A DNA stretch of 64,000 nucleotides, from assembly GCA_013041745.1 (NCBI GenBank), contig JABDRN010000031.1, forward strand, positions 1 to 64,000, given 5' to 3'. Position 1 is the stretch's first letter. Every line of letters starts with the position of its first letter. The DNA is from Gammaproteobacteria bacterium. GTDB lineage: Bacteria; Pseudomonadota; Gammaproteobacteria; SZUA-229. Below, in pieces: positions 1-7,223 of this stretch. The position numbers and the translations under genes are program-made. Below the pieces are notes generated by a model that worked only from the letters and a program-made list of their open reading frames with translations, was not told where the DNA came from and made no database searches.

Positions 1-190
1 ACCCTGTCCACCGCGACCATATCCCTGACCTTCCTGTCCGTAACCACCCTGGCCGCCGCGACCATAACCCTGACCGTCCTGTCCGTAACCACCCTGGCCG
101 CCGCGACCATATCCTTGACCGCCCTGGCCATAGCCGCCTTGTCCACGGCGATCATAACCTCGATTGCCCTGGCTATAACCGCCCTGTCCG
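1..190 (-). repeat. 45-bp tandem coding repeat
   Basis: Units begin at about 11, 56, 101 and 146, each 45 bp (15 codons). The first three are nearly identical (ccgcgaccat starts) and the fourth is diverged. The array continues past the left edge, so its copy number cannot be counted. Because the period is a multiple of three, copy-number changes keep the frame. Confidence 0.85.
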
Positions 191-306
191 CCTTTATTAT
201 AGCCACCACCCTGACCACCGCCGCCTTTAGCGGAAACACCTGGTGCTGATGCTACAGCTAACGACACTAAGATTGTGCCAATTGTAGTTTTAATTTTTGA
301 ATTCAT
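1..306 (-). CDS. Glycine-rich secreted repeat protein (partial, cut by window edge)
   Basis: Reading leftward from an ATG at 306-304, an AGGAG ribosome site precedes the start. The N-terminus (MNSKIKTTIGTILVSLAVAS) is a signal peptide ending near VSAKGGGG, so the protein should be exported. The mature part is almost only Gly, Gln, Tyr, Arg and Asp, arranged in 15-residue units of the type QGGYGQDGQGYGRGG. The C-terminus lies outside the window. The protein at 19211-19525 has the same start and the same AKGGGG(G)GQGGG junction, so the two are paralogs. Function is unknown; low-complexity Gly/Tyr/Gln proteins of this kind may be matrix or surface components, but that is inference. Confidence 0.75.
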   Translation of the reverse strand, partial: MNSKIKTTIGTILVSLAVASAPGVSAKGGGGQGGGYNKGGQGGYSQGNRGYDRRGQGGYGQGGQGYGRGGQGGYGQDGQGYGRGGQGGYGQEGQGYGRGGQG

Positions 307-510
307 GAGGTTAACTCCTGGTTAGATTTAAAGGATTTAGAGATGACTAATACATTGTCGACACATAATGAGATGATGTCTTACTGGATGTCCCCAGTGT
401 ATCAATACCTCAAAATTTAAGCATTGACCAATGTCATATGTATTTTCTTGAATTGATGGCAGGAAACTGCAAGTCATATACGACATCAATGAAGAAAGTT
501 AAGCTATCAG

Positions 511-1149
511 CTATGGTGCGAGCCGATCACTTCTCCATTCACCTTTTTCATTTCTACTATAAATAAAGCGATCATGCAGCCGACTCTCTCTCGCCTGCCA
601 GAATTCTATCGTTTTCGGAATCACTCGATACCCGCCCCAGAATGGTGGTAGAGGAACTTCCTGGTTTTCATATTTCTGCTTCATCTTGTCGACCATGGAC
701 TCGAGGATAGAACGGGAATTAATCATCTGGCTCTGATGTGATGCCCAGGCACCGATCTGGCTTCCTCGTGGCCTGGTAACAAAATATTTCAACGATTCTG
801 CTGTCGAAATCTTTTTCGCCTGCCCGGTCACTTTTACCTGGCGGCCGAGTATGTGCCATGGAAATAAAAGGCTTACGTTGGCATTGACCGCAATCTGCCC
901 TGCTTTTCGACTCTCATAATTAGTAAAAAAGACGAACCCTTTTTCATCGAAAAGTTTCAACAAAACGATGCGCTGCCATGGCTGATCGTTTTCATCGACT
1001 GTCGCTAGAGACATGGCACCGGGTTCATGCACCTGTGCATCGATTATCTCTTTATACCACTGTTGAAACTGATGTACAGGATCAGGCGCCATATCACTAT
1101 GGCTTATACCCTCATCCATCAATTTCTGGCGTAAATCATCTTTATTCAT
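511..1149 (-). CDS. pdxH: Pyridoxamine 5'-phosphate oxidase
   Basis: A 212-residue protein, the usual length for PdxH, which uses FMN to oxidise pyridoxine or pyridoxamine 5'-phosphate to pyridoxal 5'-phosphate, the last step of vitamin B6 synthesis and salvage. Visible hallmarks are PGAMSLATVD near the N-terminus, QRIVLLKLFDEKGFVFFTN (FMN-binding split barrel), the SRKAGQIA helix, RPRGSQIGAWAS, and the C-terminal EFWQ...RLHDR...RLAP substrate/FMN site. It is monocistronic. The upstream 198 bp carries the regulatory box of the divergent His-rich gene. The call is secure. Confidence 0.97.
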   Translation of the reverse strand: MNKDDLRQKLMDEGISHSDMAPDPVHQFQQWYKEIIDAQVHEPGAMSLATVDENDQPWQRIVLLKLFDEKGFVFFTNYESRKAGQIAVNANVSLLFPWHILGRQVKVTGQAKKISTAESLKYFVTRPRGSQIGAWASHQSQMINSRSILESMVDKMKQKYENQEVPLPPFWGGYRVIPKTIEFWQARESRLHDRFIYSRNEKGEWRSDRLAP

Positions 1150-1262
1150 GATGTCATCATTGTATTGCTTATTGTTTTTGAGATGTTAATGCAAGTCAAT
1201 TTTTACATAAAAAAATTTCAACAGATACACTCGACAGGCCTTTATCACTAATTTACTGGTTC

Positions 1263-1296
1263 GTTCAGCTTACGTTCAGCCGCCTGGCGTTAGATT
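1263..1296 (+). promoter_or_regulatory. Direct-repeat regulator box and -10 upstream of the His-rich gene
   Basis: GTTCAGC at 1263-1269 is repeated at 1274-1280, an 11-bp phase (7 + 4) typical of OmpR/PhoP-family tandem sites that replace a -35 element. A -10-like TAGATT lies at 1291-1296, 10 bp after the box. The same arrangement recurs before the gene at 4328. Seen: repeats and spacing. Inferred: binding by the regulator encoded at 2196-2876. Confidence 0.6.
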
Positions 1297-1347
1297 ACAG
1301 GCATCGGGACACAACCCGGTGTTCAATATAACGATCTGGAGATTAAG

Positions 1348-1803
1348 ATGAACATTATACATAAGGTAAAAACACTACCTGTAATCGGACTTATAACGAT
1401 AGGCCTGGTGCTGTCATCAAATACAGCGATGGCAGACAAAGCTGATCGTGATAGTAGAAAAGGTCAGATTGCGCAGCAGTTTTCGCAGGAGTTAAACAAA
1501 CCCTATGGTAAAACACATAGACATACTAAACGACATAAAGGGCAACGTTATGACAGAGGTCGATATAGCAATGGCCACAGTAAACATAGTCATAAGCACC
1601 ATGGTCGTAATCATGGTCACAAACACCAGAGCCATAAGGCACATGGTCACAGGGACTATCACAGACATGGATATAGAGGACATTCACATAGCTACAGTGC
1701 TCTGAGTCATGTGGGTCATGGTCATCATTATGTCGATTTCGACGATCTTCACTTCATGATCGGCCTGCATACTGATCGATTCGATATAATCTTGCGTGAT
1801 TAG
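1348..1803 (+). CDS. Histidine-rich periplasmic protein
   Basis: A 151-residue protein with an N-terminal signal peptide (hydrophobic VIGLITIGLVLSS, cleavage near TAMA-DK). About 25 of its residues are histidine, concentrated between residues 55 and 125 in HGH, HKH and HHG runs mixed with Arg, Lys, Ser and Tyr. This composition suits binding of Zn, Ni or Cu in the periplasm, but no named family is recognised. A GGAG-like site precedes the ATG. It heads the cluster that continues with PepSY, response regulator and kinase genes. A hairpin with a T-run follows, so it is probably transcribed mainly alone. The stated role is inference from composition and context. Confidence 0.75.
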   Translation: MNIIHKVKTLPVIGLITIGLVLSSNTAMADKADRDSRKGQIAQQFSQELNKPYGKTHRHTKRHKGQRYDRGRYSNGHSKHSHKHHGRNHGHKHQSHKAHGHRDYHRHGYRGHSHSYSALSHVGHGHHYVDFDDLHFMIGLHTDRFDIILRD

Positions 1804-1831
1804 TGTTAACCATACCGGCTGAGAACCTGTT

Positions 1832-1860
1832 GACTGACCAGGTTTTCAGTCGATTTTTGT
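1832..1860 (+). terminator. Probable intrinsic terminator after the His-rich gene
   Basis: GACTGA (1832-1837) pairs with TCAGTC (1846-1851) around an 8-nt loop, followed by the T-rich gatttttgtt. The stem is short, so strength is uncertain. Confidence 0.45.
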
Positions 1861-1933
1861 TCTCCTGTTTCTATTTTGTGGAGTGTACGACTTCAGTGTA
1901 AGCTTGACCTGTTGAATGCTAACGGTTCTATAC

Positions 1934-2194
1934 ATGAAAAATTATATCAAAACCTCTACATTGGTCTTTACACTGGCTGTCACCCTGTTTTCATCTGCTG
2001 TCATACCAGCAGAGACTGAGTTAAGCGTCACTAAACAACAGGCAGTAAAAATCGCACAGCAGTACTATCCAGGCCGCGTGCTCGCAGTGAAACTCAAGGG
2101 TAATACCTACCAGGTGAAGACACTGAATGATCGAGGTGAAGTACGTATTATCGCTGTCGATGCAGAAACGGGAAAAATACTTTCTGAACAATAA
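1934..2194 (+). CDS. PepSY domain periplasmic protein
   Basis: The ATG at 1934 gives an 86-residue protein with a signal peptide (MKNYIKTSTLVFTLAVTLFS, cleavage near IPA-ET). An in-frame ATG at 1916 would lengthen it by six residues. The mature part is one PepSY module: VTKQQAVKIAQQYYPGRVLAVKLKG, then YQVKTLNDRGEVRIIAVDAETGKIL. Small PepSY proteins are common next to OmpR/PhoPQ-type two-component genes and are thought to modulate a protease or sensor in the periplasm. The stop codon is followed after one base by the regulator's ATG, so the two are translationally coupled. Confidence 0.85.
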   Translation: MKNYIKTSTLVFTLAVTLFSSAVIPAETELSVTKQQAVKIAQQYYPGRVLAVKLKGNTYQVKTLNDRGEVRIIAVDAETGKILSEQ

Positions 2195-2195
2195 A

Positions 2196-2876
2196 ATGCG
2201 CATCCTTGTAATAGAAGATGAATTGAACCTGCAGGCAGATATCAGGACGGCCCTCGAAGCTGAATCATATTATGTTGACAGCAGTGCTGACGGTAAAGAA
2301 GGCTACTATTTTGCTAACGAATATCCGCATGATGCTGCCATCATCGATATCGGTCTGCCCGGGATGAGCGGTATAGAGATCATTCGGGCATTACGTGAAC
2401 AGGGCAGCACTTTGCCAGTGTTGATCTTGACTGCGAGAAGCCGCTGGCAGGAAAAGGTCGAAGGCCTGGAAGCGGGTGCTGATGACTACCTGGTCAAACC
2501 TTTCCAGATGGAGGAATTGCTGGCAAGAGTAAAAGCACTGTTGCGTCGTGCCAGCGGAACGGCGACGACTGAACTCAGGTGTGGATCCATATCATTAAAT
2601 CTGGGCACTCAACAAGTATCACTCGATGAAAAAGCTATAGAGGTGACAGCGTTTGAATACAAAATGCTGGAATACCTGATGCGCCATTCGCATGAAGCAG
2701 TATCGAAGACTAGACTATCTGACTACCTGTATCCGCATGATGATGATCGTGACAGTAATGTCATCGAGGTTCTCATTGGCAGACTTCGTAAGAAACTGGA
2801 TCCCGCTGGTACACTTAAACCGATAGAGACCTTACGTAACCGCGGTTATCGCTTTACCCTGTGTGATAATAATTAA
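2196..2876 (+). CDS. OmpR/PhoP-family response regulator
   Basis: Start chosen at ATG 2196, where MRILVIEDE opens a canonical receiver domain; an upstream in-frame ATG at 2127 would lie inside the PepSY gene. Of about 226 residues, 1-120 form the receiver (acidic pair ED, phosphoacceptor Asp51 in IIDIGLPGMSG, Thr in LTARSRW, Lys in YLVKPFQ). The C-terminal half is a winged-helix DNA-binding domain (LTAFEYKMLEYLMRH-type helix, VIEVLIGRLRKKL, GYRF). It is the partner of the kinase that starts 23 bp downstream. Likely targets are the 11-bp-phased TTCAGC repeats before 1348 and 4328. Confidence 0.95.
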   Translation: MRILVIEDELNLQADIRTALEAESYYVDSSADGKEGYYFANEYPHDAAIIDIGLPGMSGIEIIRALREQGSTLPVLILTARSRWQEKVEGLEAGADDYLVKPFQMEELLARVKALLRRASGTATTELRCGSISLNLGTQQVSLDEKAIEVTAFEYKMLEYLMRHSHEAVSKTRLSDYLYPHDDDRDSNVIEVLIGRLRKKLDPAGTLKPIETLRNRGYRFTLCDNN

Positions 2877-2899
2877 GCAACGCACAAGGATACGAGCTG

Positions 2900-4219
2900 A
2901 TGTCCCTTAACCTTCGAATAATCCTTAGTGCAACCCTGGTACTGGCAATATTTATCAGCATGACTGCCGTCACACTGGAGCGCGCTTTTGTCGAAAGTAG
3001 TGAGAGTGCATTACGTGACAAGCTGACCAGCCAGTTATATGCACTGATGGCCGCTGCAGATGTCGCAGACGATGCTGTGACCATGCCGTCCAGTGAGCTA
3101 GATGCCCTGCTCGGCGTGCCCAGTTCCGGGGTATATGCCTATGTCGCAGACCAGCATGGCAATGCAATGTGGAGTTCATCTTCCGTTCTCGGAGCAAAGC
3201 TGCCGCTGCCGACAACTCTGCCAAGCGGTGAGCAGCGATTTATCAAAACAGTGGTCGGTGATGTCGAGTTCTACAGCTTCGTTTACGGCGTTAGCTGGGC
3301 AACCGGTAATACAGAGCTGGCACTGAGCTTTAATATTATCACCGACCTGCAGTCGTTCGACAGGCAGCTTACAGAATATCGTACCACGCTGCTTACCTGG
3401 CTAGTCGCAATGGCATTATTACTACTGGTCACACAGGCATTGATCCTGCGCTGGGGCCTGTCTCCACTGCGTAAGGTCGGACGAGAACTGAGTCTTATCG
3501 AGAACGGCAAACAACAGAAGATCGAGGAAGAATATCCGCAGGAGATCGAACGCCTGACCGACAATATCAATATCCTGTTGCAACAGGAGCGTGAACAGAA
3601 GACGCGTTATCGAAATGCACTTGGTGACCTAGCGCATAGCCTTAAAACTCCACTCGCTGTGCTACAGAATGCGCTCGCTGGCCACGGCGGTAATCAGTCG
3701 AAAGACTCGATGCAGCAACAGATAGTGCGTATGAACTCTATCGTTGAGTACCAGTTGCAACGCGCGGCAACGGCAGGAGCAGCCAGTATCGGGAAGTCTG
3801 TCGACGTCTGCTCTGTCATCGAACGGATCCTGGAATCATTACACAAGGTCCACCAGGATAAATCTATCAATGTCATGCTCGACATCGAAAGAGATACCGT
3901 GTTCAAAGGCGATGAAGGTGACCTCATGGAAGTACTGGGTAATCTTTTTGAAAATGCTTTCAAATGGGCACAACAGGCGATAGAGATTAAAGCTTGTAAT
4001 GAAGATGGGAAATGCCATATATCAGTCGCTGATGATGGCCCCGGTGTCGCCGAGTATGAGGTCTATAATATTCTTAAACGTGGTGTGCGCGCTGACGAGT
4101 CTATAGCGGGCCATGGTATCGGTCTATCGATCGTACAGAATATCGTCGATGCATATCATGGCAGTTTAAAGATCAGCCGGAGTCAGTGGAATGGTGCTGA
4201 AGTTCATGTCGTGCTGTGA
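2900..4219 (+). CDS. PhoQ-like sensor histidine kinase
   Basis: 439 residues with an AAGGA ribosome site. Domain order: TM1 (about residues 5-25), a periplasmic sensor of about 130 residues, TM2 (about 160-182, LTWLVAMALLLLVTQALIL), HAMP-like linker, dimerisation domain with the phosphoacceptor in LGDLAHSLKTPLAVL (His about 246), and an HATPase domain (N-box GNLFENAFKWA, G1 DDGPGV, G2 GHGIGLSIV). The N-box and the LKTPLAVLQ stretch resemble PhoQ. The sensor is neutral to acidic, compatible with cation or peptide sensing, but the ligand is not known. It phosphorylates the regulator encoded just upstream. Confidence 0.95.
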   Translation: MSLNLRIILSATLVLAIFISMTAVTLERAFVESSESALRDKLTSQLYALMAAADVADDAVTMPSSELDALLGVPSSGVYAYVADQHGNAMWSSSSVLGAKLPLPTTLPSGEQRFIKTVVGDVEFYSFVYGVSWATGNTELALSFNIITDLQSFDRQLTEYRTTLLTWLVAMALLLLVTQALILRWGLSPLRKVGRELSLIENGKQQKIEEEYPQEIERLTDNINILLQQEREQKTRYRNALGDLAHSLKTPLAVLQNALAGHGGNQSKDSMQQQIVRMNSIVEYQLQRAATAGAASIGKSVDVCSVIERILESLHKVHQDKSINVMLDIERDTVFKGDEGDLMEVLGNLFENAFKWAQQAIEIKACNEDGKCHISVADDGPGVAEYEVYNILKRGVRADESIAGHGIGLSIVQNIVDAYHGSLKISRSQWNGAEVHVVL

Positions 4220-4248
4220 TCTGAATAACTGACAAAATCCATCCTGTC

Positions 4249-4282
4249 ATTCAGCAGCTGTTCAGCTGCATGATGTTGAAAT
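4249..4282 (+). promoter_or_regulatory. Second copy of the direct-repeat regulator box
   Basis: ATTCAGC (4249-4255) and GTTCAGC (4260-4266) are phased by 11 bp, as at 1263-1280. A -10-like TGAAAT occupies 4277-4282, again 10 bp after the box. The identical geometry before two separate genes of the same cluster argues for a real operator. Confidence 0.6.
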
Positions 4283-4327
4283 AGTCCCGTGTTTTAAATA
4301 ACTATTAACAAGGCGGGAGACAATATC

Positions 4328-5140
4328 ATGTCATCATTAACTATCAAACAATGGGTTTTATCTATAGCTACCTGTACTCTACCAGTTATACTGGCCGCAC
4401 CAGTAACAGCCGAAGAGAGTGAAGATAAGCGCATCTCAAGGTCGGTGACTTTCAGTAAAGCGGCAGAGCTCGATACGAATGCCAAGGACACGCTATTAAA
4501 ACAGGCTGAAGCAGAAGAGTTTCCTGTTCTTGTCAGCCAGGGATTCCGCCAGGAATCGATAGCGATGGCTGCACATATCATTACCACAGAACATGTCATC
4601 CATGATGATGTGTTCATCTATGACGTCTCAACCGACCTGATCAGTGACTTCGATTACGACGGTTTCTATCATCGCTACAGTGTTACTATCGATGCTGATA
4701 CGATGTTTCATTCTTCTTATATCTATGCAGAGTTATACCTGAGCTATGAAGGCGGACCATGGAATTACTATTCAAGCAGTGATAACTATCTGATTCATGG
4801 TGATAGTGAGATGGATACTTTTATCATCGAAACAGAGCTGGCTGACGGTTATCCGACCGGTTACTATGACCTGCGTATCGAGATATATGATGTAGAGACA
4901 GGGGCCTGGCTGACCAGTTATGGCCCCTATGATGATACTTCGTTAGCTGCATTGCCCCTCGAAGACAGTTATGATGATAGTATTTATGAGACTGTCTGGT
5001 ACCCTGTTGAGACCGAAATTATCGTTGCCTCACATGGTGGTTCGTTGAGCTGGCTGACGATGTCCTTATCCATCCTGATCTTGATCATCAGGCGATTTGC
5101 GATGAAATATAGTTACTGTAACAGCGCTAAACCTGATTAG
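4328..5140 (+). CDS. Exported protein with GlyGly-CTERM-like C-terminal anchor (choice-of-anchor H type)
   Basis: 270 residues. An N-terminal signal peptide (about residues 10-27, ending near VTA-EES) is followed by an acidic, Tyr/Asp-rich domain with beta-strand character (YSVTIDADTMFHSSYIYAELYLSYEG, YYDLRIEIYDVETG). It ends in GGSLSWLTMSLSILILIIRR: a Gly pair, one hydrophobic helix and an Arg pair, the layout of GlyGly-CTERM sorting tails processed by rhombosortase. I associate it with the choice-of-anchor H family from memory of that layout, so family membership is tentative. It has its own regulator box and ribosome site (GCGGGAG). Its last 4 bp overlap the convergent DUF502 gene. Confidence 0.7.
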   Translation: MSSLTIKQWVLSIATCTLPVILAAPVTAEESEDKRISRSVTFSKAAELDTNAKDTLLKQAEAEEFPVLVSQGFRQESIAMAAHIITTEHVIHDDVFIYDVSTDLISDFDYDGFYHRYSVTIDADTMFHSSYIYAELYLSYEGGPWNYYSSSDNYLIHGDSEMDTFIIETELADGYPTGYYDLRIEIYDVETGAWLTSYGPYDDTSLAALPLEDSYDDSIYETVWYPVETEIIVASHGGSLSWLTMSLSILILIIRRFAMKYSYCNSAKPD

Positions 5141-5724
5141 TCTGCGTTCTTGCCAGTGATGCCGGCTGTCAGGGCAAATCGCATGGCTTCCTCCATGCTC
5201 ATCTTGATCGGCCTGACATGTTCACGCGGGATGAACACGGTAAAGCCGCCGATCATGTAACTCATCGGCAGATAGACCAGGACCTTATCCTGTTCACGAA
5301 ATGACTCAGGCAGCTTCTTCTGATCTGTCTGCGTGATGAAACCGATCATCTCGGCACCGTTATAGGTCACGGCGACCACCTCACCGAGACCCTGGTCTTT
5401 CGGAGTGAAGAAGTCGAATAGATCTCGCATGGCGCGATAGACCGTTTTGATCAACGGCAACTGGTACAGGATTTTCTCACCGAAAGAAAACAACTGACGG
5501 ACCAGGATGGCCTTCATCAACAGGCCGACGATGAACACGACAACCAGCCCTGCGATCATTCCCAGGCCTGGGAAATAAGTCGCATTGGGCATGACCCAGC
5601 GCAAAGCAGTACCCATGACATTCTCGGAAGAAACAGCCAGCCAGTACAGCAGGTAGACAGTGAGGATGACAGGCAATAATGTGATAAAGCCGGTAAGCAA
5701 TATCTTGCTGATAGATTTAAACAT
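5137..5724 (-). CDS. DUF502 family membrane protein
   Basis: 195 residues with two N-terminal transmembrane helices (about 8-28 and 56-76) and a cytoplasmic remainder. Typical DUF502 strings are FITLLPVILTVYLLYWL, GLGMIAGLVVVFIVGLLM, LPLIKTVYRAMRDLFDFF, and YLPMSYMIGGFTVFIPREHV. The biochemical role of the family is unknown. It starts 27 bp after the universal stress gene and is probably co-transcribed with it. Confidence 0.9.
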   Translation of the reverse strand: MFKSISKILLTGFITLLPVILTVYLLYWLAVSSENVMGTALRWVMPNATYFPGLGMIAGLVVVFIVGLLMKAILVRQLFSFGEKILYQLPLIKTVYRAMRDLFDFFTPKDQGLGEVVAVTYNGAEMIGFITQTDQKKLPESFREQDKVLVYLPMSYMIGGFTVFIPREHVRPIKMSMEEAMRFALTAGITGKNAD

Positions 5725-5751
5725 GAAAAGAACCTTATCGTGATACAGTAT

Positions 5752-6195
5752 TTATTGTTCTACTTTGATAGTCAGTATATCGCAGGGCATGGCATGCAAT
5801 ACTGCATTAGCTGTCGAACCTAACAGGATATTTAATCCATGACGGCCATGAGAACTCATTACCACCAGGTCGCATTGATGTTTGGCGACATAACTCACTA
5901 TCTCCTGTTTAGGCAGGCCAAGCTCTACTGCCAGTTCGGTATTCTTTAACTTATGATGCTCACTCATCTTTTGCAGCGATTGCCTGGCATTATCCACCAG
6001 TACGTCTTCATCGAGCCCCCAGTCTCCCGCAGGCATGGAATCAAAAGCAGTATCGATCGGCGGCATATATTCGACGACATGCAACAGGCTGAGTTTCGCA
6101 TTATTTCGCAGCGCGATCTCACTCGCCTTATTAAGTACGTGATCTGCAGCAGCTGAAAAATCGACGGCCGCCAGTATATGTGTATATTCACTCAT
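5752..6195 (-). CDS. uspA: Universal stress protein, UspA family
   Basis: The start is placed at the ATG of MSEYTHILAAVDFS (6195), with a GGGTGA ribosome site; four extra codons upstream are possible. About 147 residues, one Usp domain: N-terminal strand ILAAVDFS, LLHVVEYM, VVMSSHGRHGLNILLGSTANAVL (the G-x2-G-x9-G-S/T nucleotide-binding loop), C-terminal CDILTIKV. Cytoplasmic stress protein, probably ATP-binding because the loop is intact. It sits between rlmA and DUF502 on the same strand. Confidence 0.93.
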   Translation of the reverse strand: MSEYTHILAAVDFSAAADHVLNKASEIALRNNAKLSLLHVVEYMPPIDTAFDSMPAGDWGLDEDVLVDNARQSLQKMSEHHKLKNTELAVELGLPKQEIVSYVAKHQCDLVVMSSHGRHGLNILLGSTANAVLHAMPCDILTIKVEQ

Positions 6196-6256
6196 GTCGT
6201 CACCCAAATTATTTACCTGGCTTAATTATAAGCCAGATTGCCTGGCCAATGCTTGT

Positions 6257-7111
6257 TTAACTCTTTTGCAACACTCTGAATAAGACGCTTACGGTTATAT
6301 CGAGTTTGCTTAATGCCTCAGCTCGTAGCCTGCCTTCTTTTGATGCCCTGTAGAAATGAGGTGTCATCAGCAGGAGATGCTTAATCAGCTCATTACTATC
6401 AATCATGGTACGGTATGTCAGCACTTCTTTTTTAAGCATGGTGAAACCGGACTTTTCTGCAATAGTTTCCTGCGCTTCCGTTTTATTTACCTCAGGATAA
6501 ATGATCTCTCGCAACTCCTTTAGATGTTCTGCTCCCGGATCGACCAGGATAAGCAGACCACCGGGTTTTAATACTTTACTGAACGCTTCCCTGTTTACGA
6601 AGCCAAATAAACACAGGATGATATCGATACTCTCAGTCACGACCGGAGGTTGTCGATTGGTACCCACCAGCCAGCATATCTGCTTATTTCGTCTGCTCGA
6701 CTGGATGATGGCGTCTTTAGAAATATCGAGACCGATAAAGCTCACATTTCTGTCACAGTCCTGCATTTTTAAAAAGTGACATAAACTGTCCAGATAATAG
6801 CCTTCACCACATCCTGCATCGAGGATGCAATGGTCTTTCTCTTCCCTCATCTGCGACAGAACCAGTGCGTTTAATGTCTCTGAGATGGGCTCATATATAC
6901 CAGAATCGAGAAATTCGCTCCTGGCTAGTACCATTGCTTTACTGTCCCCCGGCTGTTTTGAGCGTTTATGCTGTACCGGTAGCAGGTTGACATAGCCCTG
7001 CCTTGCTATATCGAAGCTATGACCATTACTGCAATTGAGCTGTTTGCCTGATGATACGAGCTTCTCACCATCGATGGGACAGGCGATATTTTTTACTTCT
7101 ATGACATTCAT
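6257..7111 (-). CDS. rlmA: 23S rRNA (guanine745-N1)-methyltransferase
   Basis: 284 residues. The N-terminal zinc-finger region and GYVNLLPVQHKRSKQPGDS are diagnostic of RlmA, followed by a class I SAM fold (ILDAGCGEGYYLDSL, VSFIGLDISKDA, LKPGGLLILVDPG, EHLKELREIIYPEV). RlmA methylates N1 of G745 in 23S rRNA helix 35. In the metal site only C11, C28 and H32 are evident: the position expected to be a second Cys (CPxC) reads CPID, so Asp may substitute or the finger may be weakened. It is divergent from yhiN. Confidence 0.93.
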   Translation of the reverse strand: MNVIEVKNIACPIDGEKLVSSGKQLNCSNGHSFDIARQGYVNLLPVQHKRSKQPGDSKAMVLARSEFLDSGIYEPISETLNALVLSQMREEKDHCILDAGCGEGYYLDSLCHFLKMQDCDRNVSFIGLDISKDAIIQSSRRNKQICWLVGTNRQPPVVTESIDIILCLFGFVNREAFSKVLKPGGLLILVDPGAEHLKELREIIYPEVNKTEAQETIAEKSGFTMLKKEVLTYRTMIDSNELIKHLLLMTPHFYRASKEGRLRAEALSKLDITVSVLFRVLQKS

Positions 7112-7223
7112 GAGTATTCATTGGCTGAAGTTGTTTCATTACTTACTCCTTATCTACCATGGTAAGCGATAATTATGATTAAACCATGGATATCGCAGCC
7201 CTTGCTGTATATGATTCGCCCCT

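Noticed and set aside
1492-1705. Overlapping readings in other frames of the His-rich gene
   Set aside because: They arise from the repetitive CAT/CAC codons, have no ribosome sites, and fall wholly inside the His-rich coding sequence.
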